From assembly GCA_033762195.1 (NCBI GenBank), contig JANRLV010000010.1, positions 1 through 64,000 on the forward strand: 64,000 bases of DNA, read 5' to 3'. This stretch comes from SpSt-398 sp033762195 (GTDB lineage: Bacteria; Bacteroidota; Bacteroidia; Chitinophagales; Chitinophagaceae). The position numbers and the translations under genes are program-made. Positions 27,858 through 34,644 of the stretch are shown here, in pieces. The notes beneath the pieces were generated by a model. That model searched no databases, had not been told where the DNA came from, and saw nothing but the letters and a program-made list of their open reading frames with translations. The first letter of the stretch is position 1, and each line of letters starts with the position of its first letter.

Positions 27858-29203
27858 ACCAGTATTTCTTTTTGCTGAATCATTTTGTAGATCGTGCTCT
27901 TACCGATATCCAGGCGTTCGGCCACTTTCAGCACATCGTTATCATATTTTTTCAGGAAATAAGTAATGATATCACAGTTATATTGGCGCAGGGACTTTTC
28001 CTCTACCATAAAATTCTCCCCGCCTTTGGTATGTGTATAATTGATATCCGAAGCCGTGATCTCTCCCCCATTGCTCATGACAGCCGCCAATTCGATCATG
28101 GCCTTTAATTCGCGCACGTTACCCGGATAACTATAGCGCATCAATTTCTCCCGCGCATCCTCGGTAAGTGTGAGGGTATCCAGTTTATTTTCCCGGACAA
28201 ACTCATCAATAAAGAATTTTGCCAGGATCAACACATCATTACCCCGTTCACGAAGTGGCGGGAGTTCTATGGGTAATCCAATGACACGGTAATAGAGGTC
28301 TTCCCGGAAATTCCCGGCACTCACTTCCTCTGCAAGGTTCTTATGGGTGGCTACGATCAGCCTTACATCCAGTTTTACTTTTTCATTTCCTCCCACACGG
28401 ATCACTTCCCTTTCCTGCAATACCCGCAACAGTTTACTCTGCAGGCTCAGGTCCAGTTCCGCGATCTCATCCAGGAAGATCGTACCGCCATTGGCTTCTT
28501 CAAATTTTCCTGCCTTGCGGGCCACCGCACCGGTGAAAGCACCCTTTTCATGACCAAAGAGTTCACTCTCGATCAGTTCCTTGGGGATGGCGGCCATGTT
28601 CACTGCCACAAAATTTTTCTTCTTTCGTTCACTGTTATAGTGAATCGCTTTTGCCACAACCTCTTTACCCGTACCGGTTTCACCGGTAACGGATACATTG
28701 ATATTTGTCTTGGTTGCTTTCTCCATTAAGGCAAACACCTTTTTGAGCGAAGCGCTTTGTCCAATGATGGTCTTTTCAAAGGCAAACTTTTGTCCCAACT
28801 CTTCTTTCAGTTTCTCCACTTCCTTTTTCAGCGTACCCGTTTCGCGTACCTTGATCACGGCATTCCAAAGAAGGTCTTTGGTGTTATCATCCTTGACCAG
28901 GTAATCGCGTACCCCCTTTTTCAGAAGGTCTACGGCCACGGTGATCTCTTCCTGTCCGCTAATCACAATGACGGGGAGCTGGTTGTCCGCGGCATGGATC
29001 TTTTCAAACAGTTTATCACCGGTTATATCCGGCAGGGAAAAATCAATCGTGACCAGGTCGGGTTTACGATGGAGGTTATCCAGGCAGTCCTTGCCTGAAG
29101 TAAAGCGGGTAATGGTGTAGTCGGGATTGAGCGAAAGATGGTATTCGAGAATTTCTCCATACCATGGATCGTCTTCCACGATAAAAATAGAGTATGGTTC
29201 CAC
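27854..29203 (-). CDS. Sigma-54-dependent response regulator (NtrC family)
   Basis: A 449-residue activator. Receiver about 4-118 (Asp in LVTIDFSLPD), AAA+ domain about 143-372 with Walker A GETGTGKE, the sigma-54 contact loop GAFTGA, Walker B TIFLDEIAEL, and a C-terminal Fis-type helix-turn-helix (VLKVAERLDIGKSTIYKMI). It needs RpoN, encoded at 14900. First gene of the unit with FIST and hybrid kinase. No clear -24/-12 sigma-54 promoter was found in the flanking gaps I read. Confidence 0.95.
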   Translation of the reverse strand: MEPYSIFIVEDDPWYGEILEYHLSLNPDYTITRFTSGKDCLDNLHRKPDLVTIDFSLPDITGDKLFEKIHAADNQLPVIVISGQEEITVAVDLLKKGVRDYLVKDDNTKDLLWNAVIKVRETGTLKKEVEKLKEELGQKFAFEKTIIGQSASLKKVFALMEKATKTNINVSVTGETGTGKEVVAKAIHYNSERKKKNFVAVNMAAIPKELIESELFGHEKGAFTGAVARKAGKFEEANGGTIFLDEIAELDLSLQSKLLRVLQEREVIRVGGNEKVKLDVRLIVATHKNLAEEVSAGNFREDLYYRVIGLPIELPPLRERGNDVLILAKFFIDEFVRENKLDTLTLTEDAREKLMRYSYPGNVRELKAMIELAAVMSNGGEITASDINYTHTKGGENFMVEEKSLRQYNCDIITYFLKKYDNDVLKVAERLDIGKSTIYKMIQQKEILV

Positions 29204-29377
29204 TGGATATTGGATATTGATTTACAGAACGTGAGGAATAGTTCCAAATTGTGGAAATGTCCAGAAATAATACAACAGATAGGGGTTTTCTATTAGTTGG
29301 AATAGGTGTTTGTTGCCTCCCTGGGAAAGGCTCTTCTTGAAACTGCGTACTTTTGACAATATCCTAAACTGAATACA

Positions 29378-29608
29378 ATGGAAGGCTTTGGTCTTTTGGT
29401 CTGGTTTTTTTATCTGGTACTTTTCCTGATCGTTGGAGGAATAACTTTCTCCCTGGTCTATCTGGGAATGATGTTCTTTGTGCTGGGCAGGCAGAAAAAA
29501 GCAGATACCAGCAGACAGGCAAAAGCAGCTATTCTACTAAAAGTTTTGTTGATTTCGCTGCCAATAACTGCATTGATCCTGTTCCTGATTTTTAAACTTT
29601 CAGCCTAA
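29378..29608 (+). CDS. Small two-helix membrane protein
   Basis: A 76-residue protein with two strong hydrophobic segments (about 6-35 and 52-74) joined by a basic loop (LGRQKKADTSRQAKA). Family not recognised. It is divergent from the sigma-54 activator across a 174-bp gap and lies 33 bp before the alpha/beta hydrolase on the same strand, so it may be co-transcribed with it. Confidence 0.6.
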   Translation: MEGFGLLVWFFYLVLFLIVGGITFSLVYLGMMFFVLGRQKKADTSRQAKAAILLKVLLISLPITALILFLIFKLSA

Positions 29609-29641
29609 CTTAATTTAGAGTAGCCAATACGTTTTCCTGTT

Positions 29642-30460
29642 ATGAACACTCGAACTAAAAAATTATTTCTTCGAACAGGTAAATTGCTATTGGTGGGGTA
29701 TATTATAATTTGCACCCTATTATATTTTTTCCAAGAGAAGCTCATTTTTCAACCCGAGAAACTTCCTCCTGACTACCAATACAAATTTGACATTCCATTT
29801 GTAGAATATAATTTCTCCACAAAAGGAGGAGAATTACTTCATGGTTTGTTGTTTAAATCGGACAGCTCCCGAGGACTTATATTCTATCTTCATGGCAATG
29901 CAGGGTCAATCAAGTCTTGGGGAAAAGTTTCAAGAAATTATACCGCCCTTCAATACGATGTCTTCATGCTTGATTACCCGGGTTATGGGAAAAGCACAGC
30001 GTCGATCAAAAGCGAGATACAATTATTTGAAGCTATCCAACTGGCCTACGACACTATGAAATTGACCTATCCTGAAAAGTCCATCGTTGTTTTAGGTTAT
30101 TCCATTGGTACAGGGTTGGCTGCGAAGCTCTCTTCCACTAATCAGCCAAGAATGCTGATTCTGCAGGCTCCTTATTATAGCATGCGAGATCTAATGAAGA
30201 AAAACTATCCATTGGTGCCTCCTTTTCTACTAAAATATCCTTTGGAAACAAACCACTATTTATTGAATTGTACGATGCCCGTTGCCTTAATTCATGGTGA
30301 AAGGGACGAAGTAATATATTATGAATCGTCAGTAAAGCTTCGAACTATCCTAAAACCTGGTGACACTCTCATCACTTTACCAGGTTTTGGTCATAACGGC
30401 ATGTCAAATAATGAAAACTACTTGAGGTCGCTAAAGTATTTATTAAATTCGTTTCGATAA
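29642..30460 (+). CDS. Alpha/beta hydrolase, membrane-anchored
   Basis: A 272-residue protein with an N-terminal membrane anchor (about 12-30, LLLVGYIIICTLLYFF). Hydrolase-fold motifs: oxyanion region YLHGNAGS, nucleophile elbow GYSIGTG with Ser, acid in LIHGERDEVIYY, and His in FGHNGMS. The family (often called Bem46-like or DUF829-like hydrolases) includes esterases of unknown substrate. It is more AT-rich than its neighbours downstream. Confidence 0.87.
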   Translation: MNTRTKKLFLRTGKLLLVGYIIICTLLYFFQEKLIFQPEKLPPDYQYKFDIPFVEYNFSTKGGELLHGLLFKSDSSRGLIFYLHGNAGSIKSWGKVSRNYTALQYDVFMLDYPGYGKSTASIKSEIQLFEAIQLAYDTMKLTYPEKSIVVLGYSIGTGLAAKLSSTNQPRMLILQAPYYSMRDLMKKNYPLVPPFLLKYPLETNHYLLNCTMPVALIHGERDEVIYYESSVKLRTILKPGDTLITLPGFGHNGMSNNENYLRSLKYLLNSFR

Positions 30461-30503
30461 ATACAAAACCAAAGGCCATTTGACAGATAGATAAACTCAT
30501 AAA

Positions 30504-31283
30504 ATGAAAATAGCCCTCGCGTCCCCACCCATTCCTTCCTCGCTGAAAGAAGGCCTTGCTTCGTTGGAAAAATATACACGCGAAGCGGCAGAACATGGCG
30601 CCAGGATCCTTTGCTTCCCCGAATCATTTCTGCCGGGTTATCCGGGAATGGGATATACGGCTGAAGACCAGAAAGCGGACCGATTGCAGGAAGCCCGGGA
30701 CCATGCCTGCCGGATCGCGAAAGAAAATAATATCAACCTGATCGTTCCGATGGATTGGCACGAAGACGGAAAATTCCTGAACCTGGCCTTTGTGATATCC
30801 TCCACGGGCGAGATCCTGGGTGCGCAAACCAAGAACCAACTCGATCCCTCGGAAGACAATATCTGGTCACCCGGCACCAACCGGCATGTTTTTGAGGCAG
30901 AGGGCCTGCGCTTTGGCATCGTCATCTGTCATGAAGGTTTCCGGTATCCTGAATTGGTGCGCTGGGCCGCCAGACAAGGCGCACAATTGGTCTTTCACCC
31001 CCATTTTGCCGGCAGCGACACAGAAGGCCGCGAAATTAAAACCTGGGGCGATCCTGCAAGTCCCTATTACGAAAAGGCCATGATGATGCGGGCGCTGGAA
31101 AACACGATCTATTTTGCCAGTGCCAATTACGCGTCGCGGTTTACCGAGTCAGCCAGCTCGATTATCGCCCCCGATGGGCGATGTATAGTACATGGTGAGT
31201 ATGGTAAAGCTGGGATCACCATGGCAGAAATCGATCTTTCGTTGGCAACGGGTTTGCTGGCTAAGCGGTGGAAGGGCGTGTAG
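30504..31283 (+). CDS. Carbon-nitrogen hydrolase (nitrilase family)
   Basis: A 259-residue cytoplasmic enzyme with the Glu-Lys-Cys triad of the nitrilase superfamily: Glu in CFPESFLPGY, Lys in TKNQLDP, Cys in VICHEGFRYPEL. Family members hydrolyse amides or nitriles (omega-amidase, N-carbamoyl-amine hydrolase, aliphatic amidase). The active-site context is closest to generic amidohydrolases, and the substrate cannot be named. It lies 27 bp before the Na/Pi transporter-like gene. Confidence 0.9.
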   Translation: MKIALASPPIPSSLKEGLASLEKYTREAAEHGARILCFPESFLPGYPGMGYTAEDQKADRLQEARDHACRIAKENNINLIVPMDWHEDGKFLNLAFVISSTGEILGAQTKNQLDPSEDNIWSPGTNRHVFEAEGLRFGIVICHEGFRYPELVRWAARQGAQLVFHPHFAGSDTEGREIKTWGDPASPYYEKAMMMRALENTIYFASANYASRFTESASSIIAPDGRCIVHGEYGKAGITMAEIDLSLATGLLAKRWKGV

Positions 31284-31310
31284 GAGGAATTCACCCCCTA
31301 CCTTTGTCCC

Positions 31311-32963
31311 ATGTTCCTCCTGCTTGCCGGTATCGCCATCTTTCTCCTGGGCATGCGAATGCTCGAGGAATCCCTGCACCAGCTTACTGGCCGGTCATTC
31401 AAACTCTTTTTACGAAAACATACCGCCTCTCCGCTTAAAGCTATTGGAAGCGGAGCCTTGGTCACCACGGTGATGCAAAGCAGCAGTATCGTCAACATGC
31501 TGGTGCTTGCCTTTGTTGGGGCCGGTGTACTTCAACTCTCCAACGCCCTGGCCATTTCCATTGGGGCTAACCTGGGTTCCACGGCCGCCAACTGGGTGAT
31601 CGTCACCATTGGTTTTAAAATGAACCTTGAAACCATCGCCTATCCCCTGGCTGGCGTGGCAGGTATCCTGTATGCGCTGGCTCCTGCCGAATCAAAAACC
31701 GCTCGCTGGAGCCGGATGGTCTTTGGTTTTGGTTTCCTTTTTATTGGATTGGGAATGATCCGTTCGGGAATGGAAAACTCCATGCAAAAGATCGACTGGG
31801 CCCTTTTTGATCAATATCCCTCGATCGTGTACTTACTGGTTGGTTTTCTCATCACCGTCATTCTGCAATCCAGTTCAGCCACGATGGCCATCGTGCTGAG
31901 CGCATTGGCTGCGGGAGCTTTTGGATTTGAAATAGCCATGGCAGTGGTGTTAGGTGGTGAGATCGGAACAACCATCAAACTCCTGATCGCTTCGATCGGT
32001 GGCAGTGCGGTGAAAAAACGACTGGCCCTCGGAAATTTCCTGTACAATACCTCTCTTTCTTTCCTCTTTCTCCTGGTGCTCACTCCTTCTGCCCATTTGA
32101 TCACAGATACGCTCGGGGTAAAAGACTCGTTGATCGGACTCGTTATCTTTCAAACAGGTGTCAATCTCCTTGGGATCATTCTCTTTTTACCCTTGCTCTC
32201 TGCTTTTGGCCGTTTTCTGGAAAAAAGGTTTACGCATACCAAAGAAGAAACCCTGTTCATTCAAAAATCGGGACTTTCCGATCCCGATCTGGCTATCGAG
32301 GCGCTGACAAAAGAACTTCATCATTTCCTTCTCGAGGCAATTGCCTTCACCCGCTCCATGGCTGAATTGCCCCGCGATTCCCGGATCGACCAATGGTTTC
32401 CCCCAGGTCATGACCGCAAGGCTGCCGTACAACACTATGATGAATTGAAACACCTGCATGGAGAAATTCAGTCCTTTCAGGTTCAATTGCAAAAAGTAGT
32501 TACTGTAAAAAATGGAAATGCCGAAAAGCTGGACCGGTACATCATTGTCAACCGCAATACCATGTATGCCACTAAGAGCATTAAGGATGCGGCGTTGGAT
32601 ATGGAACAATTACGTAATTCCTCCAATGATATCAAATTTGAATTCTACCAGCGTACCATTGGCCAGGCTGATGCTTATTGCCGGGAAATGACCGACCTGC
32701 TATTGGGTGAGAAAAAAGAACCTGCCTTTGAATCCCTGGTCGCTCTGTATCAGAGTATCACCAAAGGTTACTCGGTCATTCTTCAAAGTTTGTACAAGGA
32801 TCATTTGTTTGAGCACCTCAATGAGATCGAAATCTCTACACTGATCAATTTTCACCGGGAAATGTACACGGGGTATAAGTCTTTTGTCTATGCGTTGAAA
32901 GACCTGTTACTGGAAGAAAAAGAATCCCGGTACTTTGAGGAGTTACCGGGGTTTATTCGGTGA
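31311..32963 (+). CDS. Na/Pi cotransporter family protein with PhoU-like C-terminus
   Basis: A 550-residue protein. The N-terminal half (about 1-300) is a two-repeat transporter with the paired QSSS motifs (VMQSSSIVNM and LQSSSATMAI) and GANLGST / GGEIGTT signatures of NptA/YjbB-type Na+/phosphate carriers. The C-terminal 230 residues are helical and charged, like the PhoU-type regulatory tail of these proteins. It probably moves phosphate across the inner membrane. A TCATCYG heptamer array begins 17 bp after the stop. Confidence 0.92.
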   Translation: MFLLLAGIAIFLLGMRMLEESLHQLTGRSFKLFLRKHTASPLKAIGSGALVTTVMQSSSIVNMLVLAFVGAGVLQLSNALAISIGANLGSTAANWVIVTIGFKMNLETIAYPLAGVAGILYALAPAESKTARWSRMVFGFGFLFIGLGMIRSGMENSMQKIDWALFDQYPSIVYLLVGFLITVILQSSSATMAIVLSALAAGAFGFEIAMAVVLGGEIGTTIKLLIASIGGSAVKKRLALGNFLYNTSLSFLFLLVLTPSAHLITDTLGVKDSLIGLVIFQTGVNLLGIILFLPLLSAFGRFLEKRFTHTKEETLFIQKSGLSDPDLAIEALTKELHHFLLEAIAFTRSMAELPRDSRIDQWFPPGHDRKAAVQHYDELKHLHGEIQSFQVQLQKVVTVKNGNAEKLDRYIIVNRNTMYATKSIKDAALDMEQLRNSSNDIKFEFYQRTIGQADAYCREMTDLLLGEKKEPAFESLVALYQSITKGYSVILQSLYKDHLFEHLNEIEISTLINFHREMYTGYKSFVYALKDLLLEEKESRYFEELPGFIR

Positions 32964-32979
32964 AGGTGGGCGGCGGCTG

Positions 32980-33014
32980 TCATCCGTCATCTGTCATCTG
33001 TCATCCAACATCCC
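32980..33014. repeat. TCATCYG heptamer array, five units
   Basis: Five consecutive 7-bp units (TCATCCG, TCATCTG, TCATCTG, TCATCCA, ACATCCC) between two convergent genes. It is the same family as the large array at 47300-47383, but here there is no opposite arm. Confidence 0.85.
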
Positions 33015-33021
33015 TCCAAAC

Positions 33022-33225
33022 CTATTTCTTCGGACAAGTATTCAATCCCACCAAAGTATATAATGGGCAGAAACTAACGAGGCTGGTCAATACAAAAACA
33101 CCACCCAGGATCACGAGAACCAGTCCCAGTGTACCTGTAACAATCCCACCAAAATAGAGATATGCAAATACAGCAGCAATGATGATACGTAATATGCGGT
33201 CGATATTACCCATGTTCTTTTTCAT
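33022..33225 (-). CDS. DUF2892 (YgaP-like) membrane protein
   Basis: A 67-residue protein with the DUF2892 pattern: MGNIDRILRIIIAAVFAYLY, a second helix (about 32-53), and the terminal FCPLYTLVGLNTCPKK with two Cys. Such proteins are often fused or linked to rhodanese-like sulphurtransferases. The initiator is either 33225 (MKKN) or the in-frame Met 4 codons later. A 13-bp exact direct repeat lies immediately upstream. The Crp/Fnr operon ends about 105 bp upstream. Confidence 0.85.
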   Translation of the reverse strand: MKKNMGNIDRILRIIIAAVFAYLYFGGIVTGTLGLVLVILGGVFVLTSLVSFCPLYTLVGLNTCPKK

Positions 33226-33226
33226 A

Positions 33227-33261
33227 ATAATTTGATTTAGCCGTTGAGATAATTTGATTTA
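33227..33261 (-). promoter_or_regulatory. Exact 13-bp direct repeat upstream of DUF2892 gene
   Basis: ATAATTTGATTTA occurs at 33227-33239 and 33249-33261, start-to-start 22 bp (two helical turns), directly before the start codon. The arrangement suits a factor binding the same DNA face twice, perhaps the Crp/Fnr protein encoded upstream. The half-site TTGAT resembles part of Fnr boxes, but this is weak. Confidence 0.45.
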
Positions 33262-33330
33262 CAGGGTAAAAGTAGTTCGGCAGGGACCCTTAAACAGGTG
33301 ACCGCCGTCACCCGCCTCAAAAACAGCGGC

Positions 33331-33984
33331 TTATAATCCGGAAATACGTTGATTCTCAGGCAACAGAACTTCAATTCCGCCTTCAACCTGTTTGACCTTG
33401 CCTTCCTGTTCCAGCCTTTTGATCACCCGTGTTACGACCTCCCTGGCGGTTCCCAGTTCAGCAGCGATCTGTTTATGCTTCAAGGCCAGGACCTTTTCCC
33501 CGCGTAACCGGGACTTTTCTACTAAATAATTGAAGAGCCGGGTATCCAACCGTCCAAAGAGGAGGTGATTGATGGTATCCAGTAATTCGGCATACCGGAG
33601 ATTGTATTGCTGGTAAAATAATTGATTGATCCCCGGAAACTGCTTGACCCATTGGCCCACCTTATCCACCGGAAGCAACAACACCACACTGTCTTCCTCT
33701 GTAATGGCCACGATCCTGCTCGGCTCATTCTTTAAAGAAGCTGAAAAGGACATGATACAGCTCTCCCCAGGTTGTATATAATAAAGCAAGAGCTCCTTCT
33801 CCTCAAAACTCACAAACACTTTGATCAGCCCCTTCAACACAATGGGAATAACCTTTACATACTGCCCATCACGCAATAAAACCGTATTTGCCGGAACTTC
33901 CCGGATATCGGCATGCTCTTCCAGTTCGTTCAACAACCCGGAGCCGAGAAAAGAAATCTTGTCCTTAAAATCATGAATTCCCAT
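33331..33984 (-). CDS. Crp/Fnr family transcriptional regulator
   Basis: A 217-residue regulator with an N-terminal cyclic-nucleotide-binding-like domain (about 20-140; VLRDGQYVKVIPIVLKGLI, YYIQPGESCIMSF) and a C-terminal winged helix (LKHKQIAAELGTAREVVTRVIKRLEQEGKV). No Fnr-type cysteine cluster is visible at the N-terminus, so it is not an iron-sulphur oxygen sensor. It overlaps the membrane-protein gene upstream by 14 bp and is last in a three-gene unit. Confidence 0.9.
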   Translation of the reverse strand: MGIHDFKDKISFLGSGLLNELEEHADIREVPANTVLLRDGQYVKVIPIVLKGLIKVFVSFEEKELLLYYIQPGESCIMSFSASLKNEPSRIVAITEEDSVVLLLPVDKVGQWVKQFPGINQLFYQQYNLRYAELLDTINHLLFGRLDTRLFNYLVEKSRLRGEKVLALKHKQIAAELGTAREVVTRVIKRLEQEGKVKQVEGGIEVLLPENQRISGL

Positions 33985-34324
33985 TACGCCAATTTTTCAA
34001 ACCATAGCCCCCTCCAAAACCAGCTAAAAATGCTAGAAATAGTTTTATTATTTCAAGATAAATAGCCTGAAAGGATCGAGCCAAAAATAGAGTTAAAAAT
34101 ATGAAGAAGCCCACGCAAACCAGCAAAACAATAATACTCAAAATTCGCTGTTGGATCCATTTTTTATAGTTTAATCGCTCAAACTCCTCTGTCAAATCTA
34201 AAAACTTCTCAATGTGCTTATCATTAAACTTTTGTGATAAGATAACTATGGCTTCCTGTGAATACCCCAACTCAAATCCATGATCTTCCCCTCCCAGAGA
34301 GATTCCTTCAATTTCATTTGACAT
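33971..34324 (-). CDS. Hypothetical two-helix membrane protein of the Crp/Fnr operon
   Basis: A 117-residue protein with an acidic soluble N-terminal half (about 1-60) and two hydrophobic segments (about 62-84 and 89-108). Family unrecognised. It overlaps the upstream small gene by 11 bp and the downstream Crp/Fnr gene by 14 bp, so the three are a tightly coupled operon. The N-terminal part (SQEAIVILSQKFNDKHIEKF) is a probable helical cytoplasmic domain. Function unknown. Confidence 0.65.
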   Translation of the reverse strand: MSNEIEGISLGGEDHGFELGYSQEAIVILSQKFNDKHIEKFLDLTEEFERLNYKKWIQQRILSIIVLLVCVGFFIFLTLFLARSFQAIYLEIIKLFLAFLAGFGGGYGLKNWRNGNS

Positions 34325-34520
34325 GGCTCAATGATTTGATTTTGCCACTACCAAATACCTTCTGAAGAATACCTGCATACTCTTTACAAAGCCAATGTGC
34401 CATATAAACCCGAATTCGGTTTTTAAACTCATCTTCAGAAATGAGTTTCTCCTGTCGCAACCTGGATAGGTTTCTAACATAGGAGTATTTGTCCTGATTA
34501 CTTTTTGACGTTTGTTGCAT
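34314..34520 (-). CDS. Hypothetical small basic protein, first gene of Crp/Fnr operon
   Basis: A 68-residue basic, helix-rich protein (LSRLRQEKLISEDEFKNRIRV), not recognised. Its coding status is supported by a textbook promoter (TTG-N20-TACGTTTG at 34569-34539 on this strand) and by an 11-bp overlap with the next gene. A perfect 13-bp inverted repeat embraces the promoter. The EDEF...IR pattern resembles short SHOCT-like motifs, but the match is too weak to claim. Confidence 0.6.
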   Translation of the reverse strand: MQQTSKSNQDKYSYVRNLSRLRQEKLISEDEFKNRIRVYMAHWLCKEYAGILQKVFGSGKIKSLSHVK

Positions 34521-34521
34521 A

Positions 34522-34567
34522 GTTTAGGTTTTGATATACAAACGTACCGCCCAGTCAAAACCTAAAC
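34522..34567. promoter_or_regulatory. Perfect 13-bp inverted repeat around promoter (operator candidate)
   Basis: GTTTAGGTTTTGA (34522-34534) and TCAAAACCTAAAC (34555-34567) are exact inverted copies with a 20-bp spacer, centres 33 bp apart (about three helical turns). The left copy covers the predicted transcript start and the right copy covers most of the spacer and -33 region. This is the geometry of a repressor operator controlling the three-gene Crp/Fnr operon. Confidence 0.65.
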
Positions 34568-34569
34568 AA
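34539..34569 (-). promoter_or_regulatory. Promoter of the Crp/Fnr operon
   Basis: On the minus strand, TTG at 34569-34567, a 20-bp spacer, then TACGTTTG at 34546-34539, matching the Bacteroidota -33/-7 consensus (TTG, TAnnTTTG). The first start codon (34520) lies 18 bp beyond the box. The spacing equals that of the arsR promoter in this window. Confidence 0.65.
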
Positions 34570-34644
34570 CCCTGTTTCCACGGTAAAAATGGAAATTTTA
34601 CACGAAATTCATTTATTGAAATAACCACTCCTCAACTAATTAAT

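Noticed and set aside
29204..29377. Sigma-54 (-24/-12) promoter near the NtrC-type regulator
   Set aside because: No GG-N10-GC pair with suitable flanks was found in the gap.
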